Part shown: positions 45,799 to 54,956 of the stretch, one piece after another
Position numbering within the stretch: the stretch's first letter is position 1
How the letters are laid out: every line of letters begins with the position of its first letter
Made by a program: the position numbers and the translations under genes
Notes under the pieces: model-generated
Told to the model about the DNA's origin: nothing
What the model saw: only the letters and a program-made list of their open reading frames with translations
Databases searched by the model: none
Origin: Candidatus Promineifilum breve
GTDB taxonomy: Bacteria; Chloroflexota; Anaerolineae; Promineifilales; Promineifilaceae
Length of the DNA: 64,000 nt
Reading direction: 5' to 3'
NCBI RefSeq assembly: GCF_900066015.1
Contig: NZ_LN890656.1
Span: forward strand, 496,001-560,000

Positions 45799-46635
45799 AT
45801 GGACGCTTCAATCCGTTGGCATGGTTTGCGCGCCGCCCCGCACCGGCCGGCGGCATTCAATTGGGTAGGTTTTCTCTTATTGTTGCCGACGGCCGCCCTG
45901 GCCCTGACCTGGAACCCCAAGACGGATGCCCCGCCCGCCAACGTGGGCCTGGACAACGCTCGCCAATTGGACAGCGCCGGCAACCCCCACATCAGCTACC
46001 ACGACACGGCCGGCGGCGACCTGATGTACGCCGCCTGGAACGGCACAGGCTGGGATGTCGAAACGGTCGATAGCACCGGGCAAGTGGGCTGGTACACCGC
46101 GCTGGCCCTGGACAGCGCCGGCAATCCGCACATCAGCTACTACGACATCACCAACAGCGATCTGAAGTACGCCGCCTGGAACGGCACGGGGTGGGATGTC
46201 GAAACGGTCGATAGCGCCGGGCAAGTGGGCTGGTACACCGCGCTGGCCCTGGACGACGCCGGCCGGCCGCGCATCAGCTACTACGATGTCGGCCACGGCG
46301 ATCTGAAGTACGCCGCCTGGGACGGCGCGCGTTGGGTCATCACCACCGTCGATAGCGCCGGGCAGGTGGGCTACCACTCCTCGCTGGCCCTGGATAGCGA
46401 CGGCGACCCGCGCATCAGCTACTACGACATCACCAACACCGACCTGAAGTACGCCGCCTGGGACGGCGCGGGCTGGGCCGTCACCACGGTCGACAGCAGC
46501 GGCGACGTGGGCTACTACACCACGCTGGCCCTCGACAGCGCCGGCCGCCCGCGCATCAGCTACTACGACCTGACCCACGGCGACCAGAAGTCGGCCGCCT
46601 GGGACAATGGGCAGTGGGTAGTGAGTAGTGGGTAG
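45799..46635 (+). pseudogene. Truncated secreted propeller protein (five repeats)
   Basis: 278 residues from ATG 45799, matched to the paralogue's start (MDASIRWHGLRAA versus MDSSRRWYGIRAA). Signal peptide about 15-36. Five 47-residue repeats (LALDSAGNPHISYYD, LKYAAWNGTGWDVETVDS) follow. The last repeat runs straight into family E sequence, giving WDNGQWVVSSG-stop instead of the further blades, domain and C-terminal modules found in the paralogue at 46882. The 5' end lies next to the IS256 element. Probably a 3'-truncated copy; it may still be exported. Confidence 0.7.
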
Positions 46636-46689
46636 TGGGCAGTGGATAGTGGGCAGTCTGACCACTGCCCACTATCCACTGCCCACTTT
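46611..46689. repeat. Family E palindromic repeat at the truncation point
   Basis: GGGCAGTGGGTAGTGAGTAG... pairing with CCACTGCCCACTATCCACTG. It supplies the stop of the truncated propeller gene. Confidence 0.88.
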
Positions 46690-46881
46690 TCTCTCTGAAA
46701 TTGGCCGCTATCTGTAAACTAGTTTACAGACGGCGGCCTCTTTTCTTTGGTATTCTCTCTGTTGCATGCATTGGTATGCCGGTTGCGGCCAACGAACCTG
46801 AACGGGCGATGTACGCGGAGGGCGCGTCGCATCGCAGTTGGCCCGGCCAACCTGTCGCGGTTCCAGTTTGGGAGGAAAATC

Positions 46882-49017
46882 ATGGATAGTTCAAGGCGTT
46901 GGTATGGTATCCGCGCCGCCCGGCCCCGCCGTGCGGCATTGTTATTGGTGTTGCTATTGTGTCTATTGTTGCCGGCGGCGGCCGTCCTGGCCCTCTCCTG
47001 GAACACCCAAACGGTCGACAGCGCCGGGGACGTGGGTACATATCCATCGCTGGCGCTGGACAGCGCCGGCCGGCCGCGCATCAGCTACCAGGACTATACC
47101 AACGAAGACCTGAAGTACGCCGCCTGGAACGGCACGAGTTGGATCGTCGAGACGGTCGACAGCGCCGGGAACGTGGGCTGGTTCACCTCGCTGGCGCTGA
47201 ACAGCGCCGGCCGGCCGCGCATCAGCTACTTCGACAACAACAACACCAACCTGAAGTACGCCGCCTGGAACGGGACGACCTGGAACGTCGAGACAGTCGA
47301 CAGCGTCGGAATCGTGGGCGCGGACAACTCGCTGGCGCTGGACAGCGCCGGCCGGCCGCGCATCAGCTACTACGACGCCAGCAACGGCGACCTGAAATAC
47401 GCCGCCTGGAACGGGACGAGCTGGATCATCGAGACGGTCGACAGCGCCGGAGATGTGGGCTGGAACACCTCGCTGGCGCTGGACAGCACCGGCCGGCCAC
47501 GTATCAGCTACTATGACTACGACAACAACGACCTGAAGTACGCCGCCTGGAACGGCACGAGCTGGGCCGTCGAGACGGTCGCCACCGCCGGGGGCGCGGG
47601 CTACCATACATCGCTGGCGCTGGACAGCGCCGACCGGCCACGCATCAGCTACTATGACGAAACCAACACCAACCTGAAGTACGCTGCCTGGAATGGTACG
47701 AGCTGGGTCGTGACGACGGTCGCCAGCGCCGGTGACGTGGGCAGGTTCTCCTCGCTGGCGCTGGACAGCGCCGACCGGCCGCGTATCAGCTATTACGATG
47801 CCACCAATATAGTCCTGAAGTACGCCGCCTGGAACGGCACGAGTTGGGCTATCGAGACGGTCACCGGCGACGTGGGCTGGTTCTCATCGCTGGCGCTGGA
47901 CGCCTGTGACAACCCGCGCATCAGTGAATACGACTTTACCAACCTCGACCTGAAGTATATCGCGGCCGGCACGTGCGCGGCCCAGGCCCAGTTGACGGTC
48001 GTCAAGAGCGTGGTCGGCGGCCCGGCCTCGTGGTCGTTCGCCTTCAGCGGCGACCTCGGCCCGTTCAACTTGAGCGACGAAGACGACACCCAGCCGTTCG
48101 CCAACCTCGCGCCGGACGACTACACCTTCAGCGAGACGGCCGACCCCGATTACACCACGACCATCGCCTGCGACAACGGCGACAGCAGCGCCGGCCGCAG
48201 CATCACCGTGACCCTGGATGCGGGTGACGACGTGACCTGCACGGTGACCAATACCTTCGGCCCGCCCCCGCCGGCGTCCCTGCTCTACATCGCTCCCAAC
48301 TTCAACAACGGCGTGGTCGGCGGCGTGGCCTACATGGACGAGGACATCGTCGTCAATACCCTGGGCACGAGCAACTGGGCGATGTACTTCGACGGCTCCG
48401 ACGTGGGCATCACCAAGAATCTGACCGATTTCGCCTTCCTGCCCAACGGCTGTCTGCTGATGACCTTCTACGGCAACCAGAACGTGCCGGGCGTGGGGCT
48501 GGTGAAGCCGCAGGATCTGGTGAAGTTCTGCCCGACCTCGACCGGCACGACGACGGCCGGGACGTTCTCGATGTACTTCGACGGCTCCGACGTGGGGCTG
48601 GCCGCGGGCGGCGAGACCATCGACGCGGTGGATGTGCGGCCCAATGGCGATCTGGTGATCAGCACCAAGGGGTCGTCGAACATCCCGCGGCCGCCGCTGG
48701 CCCCGTTGAAGGCCAAGAAGAACGACCTGCTGGTCTTCCACGGCACGCAGTATGGGCCGACGACGACCGGGACGTGGGACGTTTACTTCTCCAACCTGTT
48801 GGTGACCGGGCTGAAGAAGGAGAACGTCATCAGCCTGTACATTGACCCGGCCCAGGGCAAGTATGTGTCCTTCTGGGACGGCTACAACGTGGGCGGCGTG
48901 ATTGGCGACGCGAACGATATCGTCATCATCCACCCCAATAACAGCGTGACGAAGTTCTGGGAAGGCAGCGATTGGGGCTACACGGGCCGGGTGCATGGGC
49001 TGCATATCGGAAATTAG
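46882..49017 (+). CDS. Secreted seven-blade propeller with SpaA-like and GSDVG domains
   Basis: 711 residues from ATG 46882 with GGAGGAAAA upstream. Signal peptide about 1-36 (LLLVLLLCLLLPAAAVLALS). Seven repeats of 45-47 residues with the core SLALDSAGRPRISYYD and LKYAAWNGTSW fill about 37-365, matching a seven-bladed beta-propeller. Then a prealbumin/SpaA-like domain (about 370-470; LTVVKSVVGGPASWSFAFSG, TCTVTNTF) as in surface adhesins, and finally the three-module GSDVG block (FDGSDVGITKN, YFDGSDVGLAAGGETIDAVD). Ends with GSDWGYTGRVHGLHIGN. Likely a large surface or matrix protein. Confidence 0.87.
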   Translation: MDSSRRWYGIRAARPRRAALLLVLLLCLLLPAAAVLALSWNTQTVDSAGDVGTYPSLALDSAGRPRISYQDYTNEDLKYAAWNGTSWIVETVDSAGNVGWFTSLALNSAGRPRISYFDNNNTNLKYAAWNGTTWNVETVDSVGIVGADNSLALDSAGRPRISYYDASNGDLKYAAWNGTSWIIETVDSAGDVGWNTSLALDSTGRPRISYYDYDNNDLKYAAWNGTSWAVETVATAGGAGYHTSLALDSADRPRISYYDETNTNLKYAAWNGTSWVVTTVASAGDVGRFSSLALDSADRPRISYYDATNIVLKYAAWNGTSWAIETVTGDVGWFSSLALDACDNPRISEYDFTNLDLKYIAAGTCAAQAQLTVVKSVVGGPASWSFAFSGDLGPFNLSDEDDTQPFANLAPDDYTFSETADPDYTTTIACDNGDSSAGRSITVTLDAGDDVTCTVTNTFGPPPPASLLYIAPNFNNGVVGGVAYMDEDIVVNTLGTSNWAMYFDGSDVGITKNLTDFAFLPNGCLLMTFYGNQNVPGVGLVKPQDLVKFCPTSTGTTTAGTFSMYFDGSDVGLAAGGETIDAVDVRPNGDLVISTKGSSNIPRPPLAPLKAKKNDLLVFHGTQYGPTTTGTWDVYFSNLLVTGLKKENVISLYIDPAQGKYVSFWDGYNVGGVIGDANDIVIIHPNNSVTKFWEGSDWGYTGRVHGLHIGN

Positions 49018-49104
49018 GAATTAGGAATTACGAATTAGGAATGAAGAAGTGGACAGTGGACAGTCTCCAGACTGATCACTGTCCACTGTCCACTGTCCAC
49101 TGTC
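49010..49104. repeat. Family F and family E repeats
   Basis: AATTAGGAATTAGGAATTAC (family F) directly after the propeller gene, then GTGGACAGTGGACAGTCTCC with TCCACTGTCCACTGTCCACT (family E). Convergent gap to the aminotransferase gene; may act as terminator. Confidence 0.8.
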
Positions 49105-49105
49105 T

Positions 49106-50188
49106 CTAATGCCCGTTGGGCGAAATAGTATAGACCCAGCCGAACGGGTCAGGGGCGCGGCCGTATTGGATGTCGGTCAGGTGCTCGAACAACTCCCGCG
49201 CCACCGGGCCGGTCTGGCCGTCGCTGATGGCGATCTCCTCGTCGTGGAAGCCGAACTTGCCTACCGGGGCGATGACCGCCGCCGTGCCGGAGCCGAAGAC
49301 CTCGGTGATACGGCCGCTCTTCACGTCGGCCAGCATCTCGTGCACGTCGATCATGGCCTCCTCGACCTCGTAGCCCAGATGGCGGCCCAGTTCGATGACC
49401 GAGCGCCGCGTGACGCCGGGCAGGATGCTGCCCGTCAGCGACGGCGTGACGATGCGCCGCCCGTCGTAGACGAAGCAGATGTTCATCGCCCCCACCTCTT
49501 CTACGTAGCGCCGCTCAATGGCGTCGAGCCATAGCACCTGCGAATACCCCTTGCGGCGGGCGTCTTCGCCGGCGAAGAGGCTGGCGGCGTAGTTGCCGCC
49601 GGTCTTGGCCTCGCCCACGCCGCCGCGCACCGCCCGCGCGTACGCGTCGGTGATGTAGACCGACACGGGGTTGAAGCCCTCGCTGAAGTAGGGGCCGACC
49701 GGGCTGATGATGACGAAATGCAGATAGGCGGCGCCGGCCCGCACGCCCAGCATCGTCTCGGTGGCGATCATCGTCGGGCGTATATATAAGGAAGCGTCGG
49801 CCTGCGACGGAACCCACTCGTCCTCGATATTGATCAGCTTGCAGATGGCCGCCAGATGCTCTTCCTCGTCCACCACCGGCATCGCCATGCGTAGCGCTGA
49901 ATTGTTAAAACGTCTGGTGTTGTCCCACGGCCGAAAAAGATTGATCCGGCCGTCGGCGCGGCGATAGGCTTTCATGCCCTCGAAGATCATCTGGGCATAG
50001 TGCAACGACGACGTGGCCGGCGACAGGCTGAACGGCGCGAACGGCTCGATTTTGGCGTCGTGCCAGCCGCGATCGCGGGTGTAATGCTGGGTGAACATGC
50101 GATTGGCGAAGGTGACGCAGAAGCCGTAGTCGGCCTTTGGCGGTTGGCGCAACTGATCGGCGGCAACGGGCAGCACTTGAATTTCCAT
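49106..50188 (-). CDS. ilvE: Branched-chain amino acid aminotransferase
   Basis: 360 residues of fold-type IV PLP enzyme, class similar to mammalian and Mycobacterium BCATs. PLP lysine Lys195 in GGVGEAKTGGNYAASL; SSLHYAQMIFEGMKAYRR for the N-terminal substrate region; GSILPGVTRRSVIELGRHLG and EVFGSGTAAVIAPV for phosphate and cofactor contacts. It interconverts Leu, Ile and Val with their 2-oxo acids using 2-oxoglutarate. Stand-alone gene between repeats and mgsA. Confidence 0.96.
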   Translation of the reverse strand: MEIQVLPVAADQLRQPPKADYGFCVTFANRMFTQHYTRDRGWHDAKIEPFAPFSLSPATSSLHYAQMIFEGMKAYRRADGRINLFRPWDNTRRFNNSALRMAMPVVDEEEHLAAICKLINIEDEWVPSQADASLYIRPTMIATETMLGVRAGAAYLHFVIISPVGPYFSEGFNPVSVYITDAYARAVRGGVGEAKTGGNYAASLFAGEDARRKGYSQVLWLDAIERRYVEEVGAMNICFVYDGRRIVTPSLTGSILPGVTRRSVIELGRHLGYEVEEAMIDVHEMLADVKSGRITEVFGSGTAAVIAPVGKFGFHDEEIAISDGQTGPVARELFEHLTDIQYGRAPDPFGWVYTISPNGH

Positions 50189-50234
50189 CGGGTATCTCCT
50201 TAGGCCGGGCGCAATCGGTGGCCGGCGGTTATGA

Positions 50235-50711
50235 TCAGATCTTCGGCTCCAGCCGGGTGCGGTAATCGTGGTAATCGGTCAGCAGGCGCTCATACGCGGC
50301 CGACATGAGCGGCGACGACACCAGGAAATCGGCCGTGGCCCGGTTGGTCGCCACGGGGATATTCCACACGGCGGCGATGCGCAACAGGGCGCGGATGTCG
50401 GGGTCGTGGGGTTGCGCCTCCAGCGGATCGAAGAAGAAGAACAGCATATCGATCTCGCGATTGGCGATCATCGCCCCGAGCTGCAAGTCGCCGCCCAGCG
50501 GCCCGCTTTGCAGGCGGGTCACGTCGAGGCCCAGCTTGTCGGCCAACATGCGGCCGGTCGTGCCCGTGGCGCAGAGGTGATGCTGACGCAACACCGCCTG
50601 ATTGTGGTCGGCCCATTCCAACAGGTCGTCCTTCTTGTTATCATGGGCCACCAGGGCAATGGTCTTGCGGGGCTGCATGGTGGCGCTGGGCCGCTCGTTG
50701 GGCTGGGTCAT
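50235..50711 (-). CDS. mgsA: Methylglyoxal synthase
   Basis: 158 residues from ATG 50711; earlier codons have no family resemblance. It converts dihydroxyacetone phosphate to methylglyoxal and phosphate. E. coli catalytic residues are matched: Asp75 in SGPLGGDLQ, Asp95 in FFFFDPLEAQ, His102 and Asp105 in QPHDPDIRALL; the phosphate loop ATGTTGRMLAD is present. The alternative ATG at 50678 would still retain all motifs. In a methylglyoxal bypass, glyoxalase or VOC enzymes would be partners; a VOC protein occurs at 62658 but need not be related. Confidence 0.95.
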   Translation of the reverse strand: MTQPNERPSATMQPRKTIALVAHDNKKDDLLEWADHNQAVLRQHHLCATGTTGRMLADKLGLDVTRLQSGPLGGDLQLGAMIANREIDMLFFFFDPLEAQPHDPDIRALLRIAAVWNIPVATNRATADFLVSSPLMSAAYERLLTDYHDYRTRLEPKI

Positions 50712-50917
50712 GGCTCTTATCCGCCTACAGGCTGAAGCACCGGCCATCCGGCTCAGGTAATTGTACGATGAAACCGCGCCCTCGCAACGAAAAAAACCAC
50801 AGTGAGAAAATCCTGTTAATCTTGTTAATCCTGTCAAATTATCTTCCGGCGACGGCATTTTCGGGTATGATAGACTGAACCATCGCTGCCATCCAATTCA
50901 CTTCAAGTAAGTGGATC

Positions 50918-50968
50918 GCCATCGCTATCTCTATCGTTATCGTTATCGTTATCGCTATCGTTATCGTT
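50918..50968. repeat. Hexanucleotide microsatellite (ATCGTT/ATCGCT)
   Basis: About eight consecutive 6-bp units (TCGCTATCTCTATCGTTATC and on) in the gap upstream of the gene at 51024. Copy number could vary by slippage; it lies about 55-105 bp upstream of the start codon. Confidence 0.85.
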
Positions 50969-51023
50969 CTTCAGCGTTCCACAATCAATCGATCAGTGAG
51001 TCAATCAAAATAGGAGAATCCCA

Positions 51024-51806
51024 ATGAATGAATCCAGCACCTATCAATTGCTCATCGCCACGTTCGGCGGCGAGACGGCCGGGGTAGCGGCCGTGTCCGG
51101 GTTGGTCGATGCCTTCCGCCAGCGGCCGGGCGATCTGCCCGCGGCGGCGTCGATTGTCAAGGACGCGGCCGGCGAACTGACGATCAGGGAAACGACCGAC
51201 GTGGGCGCGCGGCAGGGCGCGGCGGCCGGAGCGCTGGCCGGCGGGCTGATCGGCCTGCTCAGCCGCAAGCGCGGCACGATCGGTTCGGCGGCCCTGGGCG
51301 CGTTGCTGGGCGGCGCGGCCGCCCATCGGCTCGACACTGGCATCCCCGATCCGCGCCTGGAAGCCATCGGCCACTCGTTGGCCGCGGCTTCGTCGGCGGC
51401 CGTGGCCGTGGTCAGCGATGACGGCTTCGGCGAGGTCAAGGCCATGTTGTCGGGGTTGGGCGCGGCCGTCCAAGCCGAAGCGTTCGACTACGACACCGAT
51501 TTCGTCGAACAGATGAAAGCCGGCGATTACCGCCGGGCCATGACCTCCCTGGCAAACCGGGCCGAGAGCATGGTCGCCGGGGCTACCACGGTTGCCGGGG
51601 CCACGACGCTGGCCGTCGACCGGGCCGAGGCGCTGGGCGAGCAGGTGAGCCACCTCGCCGGCAACGAGATGAAGCCCGTAGCGCAGCCCACGCCGGCCGA
51701 ACTGGCCGGCGCCGAGGCCCAGCCCGACAGCGACGCCGGCGGCCTGGCCCGCAACGACATTGACCCGGCCGGGGCGGGGGTGGCGAATTTTAAGCCGCCG
51801 CTGTAA
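51024..51806 (+). CDS. DUF1269-like glycine-zipper membrane protein
   Basis: 260 residues. The N-terminal 150 residues fit the DUF1269 pattern: YQLLIATFGGETAGVAAVSG, VKDAAGELTIRETTDVG, then the Gly/Ala zipper GAAAGALAGGLIGLL and GSAALGALLGGAAAHRLD. The C-terminal 100 residues are Ala/Glu/Pro-rich and disordered-looking. DUF1269 proteins are membrane-associated and often stress-linked; molecular function is unknown. AGGAGA precedes the ATG. It may be regulated by the hexamer repeats upstream. Confidence 0.8.
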   Translation: MNESSTYQLLIATFGGETAGVAAVSGLVDAFRQRPGDLPAAASIVKDAAGELTIRETTDVGARQGAAAGALAGGLIGLLSRKRGTIGSAALGALLGGAAAHRLDTGIPDPRLEAIGHSLAAASSAAVAVVSDDGFGEVKAMLSGLGAAVQAEAFDYDTDFVEQMKAGDYRRAMTSLANRAESMVAGATTVAGATTLAVDRAEALGEQVSHLAGNEMKPVAQPTPAELAGAEAQPDSDAGGLARNDIDPAGAGVANFKPPL

Positions 51807-51962
51807 GGGCTAGTTGTCGGGGGACGCGGCGGCCAAGACCGACCGCGTCCCCTGGCGCTTGATCTCGTACCATTTTAGTACGATAATGGGCGTGCCGATG
51901 GTTCGTCGGGCACGGGAAGTAATCATGCAACACACGCCGACCGCTCCTAAAACGAAACCCGC

Positions 51963-52235
51963 GCCGGCGTGCGCGAATATTGGGTGATCGACCCACGCCC
52001 CGGCCGGCAGCGGGCCGACTTCTTCCGCCTGTTGCCCGAAGGGCGCTACGAACTGTTCGCCACCGAGGATGATGAGCGCGTCGAATCGGGCGTGCTGGCC
52101 GGCTTCTGGCTCAATCCGGCCTGGCTGTGGGAAGCCGAGGAGCGCGACCCCCTGCTGACGCTCATGGAAACCCGCGGCCTGTCGGCCGAAGCCACCGAGC
52201 AAATCCAAACACTCCTGCGCGGCAGCGAGAGTTAA
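51963..52235 (+). pseudogene. C-terminal remnant of a Uma2 family gene
   Basis: In-frame sequence starting AGVREYWVIDPRPGRQRADF and ending LLRGSES matches the last third of Uma2 proteins. An in-frame stop at 51948 and no catalytic N-terminal part upstream show that it is a fragment; a GTG at 51969 could start an 88-residue product. The ORF is otherwise in good frame. Confidence 0.75.
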
Positions 52236-52295
52236 TCTTTCCCCCTTCCGCGCTCTCCGCGTCCGCCCTTCGCGCTCTCCGCGTCCCTCTTCACG

Positions 52296-54527
52296 CTATG
52301 GCAAGACCCGCACGATACGCGGCGCGTCCCAGCCCGCCCAATCGGCCGTCCCGTCGCCCGCCGGCCCCACCTCGGTTGACAGAGTAAGCGTCACCGCCCG
52401 CCCGGCCCATTCGGCCAGCGACAGTTCGGCCGCGTGCCAGCCGCGCCCGGCCTCGTCGCGCCCCAGGTGGCGGCGATACAGCTCCCGCGCCGGTTCACCC
52501 GCCGCCTGGGCCGTCACCACGAACGTCACCCCATCGCCGCCCCATTCCCAACTCTGCGGGTCGAGGGCCACACGGAAGCGCAACGCCGCCGGCTCCGGCG
52601 GCAACGTGACCGCCAGCGCCGCCGCCGCCGTCGGGTGCATGAAAAGCACGTCGCCCCAATCGCCGTCCTGGGGCATGGTGAAGCGGCGCATCGCCACCGG
52701 CTCCGGTGACGCGGCGGCATCGACCGTCAGCCGCCCCGCTTCCAGTTCGGCCAGCCAATTCACCACGGTAATCGCCGCCAATGCCGCCTCGTGGCGCGGA
52801 TTTAGGGCCAACAGCGCCGCCGTAACCGCGTCGGCCGCCGCCCGGTCGCCGTCGGCCAGGGCCGCGGCCAGCCGCGCCTCATGGATGCGCGTCATGATCT
52901 CGCCCCGCTCCGCCCCGCCCGGCGGGCAGTCGCCGGCGTCCATCGCCGCCGCCGCGCGCTCCGTCTCGCCCCGGCCCAGCTCCACCCGAGCCAGCTTCAG
53001 CCGCAAACTGCATGCCGGTTCGGGCGCGGTAGCCTGCGGAATGAGTTGCCCGTACAGATCGGCCAGTTGGGACAACAGGTCGCCCGGCTCGCCCGTAGGG
53101 GTGGCGGCATAGAGCGATCCCCGGTGGTGGCTAACGTCCCAGCCGCGCAGCGTCACCGGCCGGTAGAGGTGGAGCAGCAGGGCCGACACGCGCCCCGTCT
53201 GCCCGGCCAGCCCGGCCACGTCTTCGGCCGACAGGTGATTGCCGTCCAGCAGCTTGAAGCCGGGGTCGAGATAGACCGGGGCCATAATGCCGGCGGCGTT
53301 GAAGCCGTCGCCGGTGTCCAGGGCCAGGGCCAGCGCCACGTCACCCGCCGCGCCCGGCCCCAATTGCCCGGCCGCGCCGCGCCAGTCATGCACCATATCG
53401 TCGATCTCCGCCCGCAACGGCGGCAAGGCCAAGAGCGCCAGCGCGGCGGCCATCGCCGTAGCGGCCATCCAGCGGCGGGCGCGCGGATTGCCCGGCCAGG
53501 TCAGCCGTTGGGCGGCGTCCACGGCCGCGGCCAATCCCATCCCCGCCAACAGCAACCACGACGGCAGCATGAAGATGACGTACTTGGGCAGGGCAAAGCG
53601 CGTCACGTGAAATAGCTGGATGAGCGCCACGGGCACAATAACTGGCAGAAGCAGGGCCGCCAACGTCCACCACTGCCGCCGCCGCGCCAGGCTCACCAAC
53701 CCCATGACAACCGCCACGCTCAGGATCGCCGCCGTCCCGGCGGCCCCCATCCCGAACGCCCGCCACACCTCCCCCAGCCAGACGCCCAACCCGGCGGCGG
53801 CCGTCGTGCCCATCGCCCCGCCCGTATTGGCCCGCAACGCCACCATCGCCCGCGCCCCCAGCAGCGCCACCGTCACGCCAATGATCACGACCGCCGGGGC
53901 CACCCGCCGCCACGCCCCGCGCTCGCGCCGGATAGCCGCCGCCAGCCACGCCGCCCCCAGCAGCCCGTGGGCCACCAGCAGCAGCCAGGCGCTATAGTGG
54001 ATCAGCAGATTGACGGCCGTTACCGCGCCAAAAGCGACCCACGGCCAGCCCCGCCGCCCGCTCATGGCCCGATAGAGCCAGTAGCTCGCCAGCAGCGAGA
54101 AAAACAGCAGCAGCGCGTAATGGCGCGCCTCCTGAGAGTAGCGCACGTGGAACGGCAACAGGGCCAGCAGGAACGCCGCCCACAGTCCGGCCCGCGGCCG
54201 GCCCAATGCCCGGCCATAGGCGAATAGCAGCGGCACGGTCAGCACGCCGGCCAGCGCCGACGGCAGGCGCAGGGTGATGGCGTGTTCGGGCAAGAGGCGC
54301 AGCACGGCGGCCGTCAGCCAGTAGAGCAGCGGCAAATGATCGCGGCCCGACAGCGCCGTCACGTCGGCGGCCAGCCCCTGCACCGCGCCGTGGCGGGTCA
54401 TGATTTCGTCGAACCACAGGCTATCGTGGCCCAGAAAGAGCAACCGGGGAATGGCGGCCAACAGGGTGATAGCGACGGCCGCCAGGAAATGGAAGCGGGG
54501 CGGGCGCTGGTAGTTGGCCGGGGGCAT
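52296..54527 (-). CDS. Glycosyltransferase family 39-like membrane protein
   Basis: 743 residues from ATG 54527 (MPPANYQRPPRFHFLAAVAI). GT39/PMT-like features: luminal loop DSLWFDEIMTRHGAVQG with the acidic DE pair near residue 34-35, SGRDHLPLLYWLTAAVLRLL, RLPSALAGVLTVPLLFAYGR, SQEARHYALLLFFSLLASYW, and about 10-12 membrane helices to residue 400. The C-terminal extracytoplasmic part includes a beta-sandwich-like region (650-743). Such enzymes use a polyprenyl-phosphate sugar. It follows the degenerate receiver gene at 11 bp, so the two are probably coexpressed. Confidence 0.88.
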   Translation of the reverse strand: MPPANYQRPPRFHFLAAVAITLLAAIPRLLFLGHDSLWFDEIMTRHGAVQGLAADVTALSGRDHLPLLYWLTAAVLRLLPEHAITLRLPSALAGVLTVPLLFAYGRALGRPRAGLWAAFLLALLPFHVRYSQEARHYALLLFFSLLASYWLYRAMSGRRGWPWVAFGAVTAVNLLIHYSAWLLLVAHGLLGAAWLAAAIRRERGAWRRVAPAVVIIGVTVALLGARAMVALRANTGGAMGTTAAAGLGVWLGEVWRAFGMGAAGTAAILSVAVVMGLVSLARRRQWWTLAALLLPVIVPVALIQLFHVTRFALPKYVIFMLPSWLLLAGMGLAAAVDAAQRLTWPGNPRARRWMAATAMAAALALLALPPLRAEIDDMVHDWRGAAGQLGPGAAGDVALALALDTGDGFNAAGIMAPVYLDPGFKLLDGNHLSAEDVAGLAGQTGRVSALLLHLYRPVTLRGWDVSHHRGSLYAATPTGEPGDLLSQLADLYGQLIPQATAPEPACSLRLKLARVELGRGETERAAAAMDAGDCPPGGAERGEIMTRIHEARLAAALADGDRAAADAVTAALLALNPRHEAALAAITVVNWLAELEAGRLTVDAAASPEPVAMRRFTMPQDGDWGDVLFMHPTAAAALAVTLPPEPAALRFRVALDPQSWEWGGDGVTFVVTAQAAGEPARELYRRHLGRDEAGRGWHAAELSLAEWAGRAVTLTLSTEVGPAGDGTADWAGWDAPRIVRVLP

Positions 54528-54538
54528 CAGGGGGTGGC

Positions 54539-54922
54539 TCAGGCGTCGCGCTGTCGGGCGGGCTGAACGGCCGTCAGGCACAATCGATGGAGCAGGCCCA
54601 GGAAATCCTCGAACGGCTGAGTCGTATCGACGTAATAATCGGCCCCGGCGGCCAGCGCCGCCGCCGCCGCCTCGGCATAGTGACCCAGGACGACGACCAC
54701 CAGACCCGGCCGCCGCGCCTTGGCCACGGCGATAAACGTCGCCGCCGTCAGGCCGTGCAGCTCCCACTCCAGCACCACCGCGTCGGCGCCAAAGGCCAGC
54801 GCGGCCAGGGCATCGTCGCCGCCGGTGGCCTCGTCGATGCCCGCGCACAGCGTGTCATGCTCCAGCGCCGCCCGCAAGGCCGCCCGCACCGACGGCCGCT
54901 CATCGACAATTAGCACGCGCAT
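54539..54922 (-). CDS. Degenerate (pseudo-)receiver domain protein
   Basis: 127 residues from ATG 54922; only a receiver fold. The acidic pair is VDERPSV, but the position of the phosphoacceptor Asp is Glu in VVLEWELHG, and the conserved Lys near the end is replaced in VDTTQPFED. A constitutively phospho-mimicking or phosphorylation-independent receiver is likely. It sits 11 bp upstream of the GT39-like gene and could regulate that membrane enzyme. No output domain is fused. Confidence 0.85.
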   Translation of the reverse strand: MRVLIVDERPSVRAALRAALEHDTLCAGIDEATGGDDALAALAFGADAVVLEWELHGLTAATFIAVAKARRPGLVVVVLGHYAEAAAAALAAGADYYVDTTQPFEDFLGLLHRLCLTAVQPARQRDA

Positions 54923-54956
54923 GACTCCCAACTCCTCACCATGCCGTCCGTTCTGA

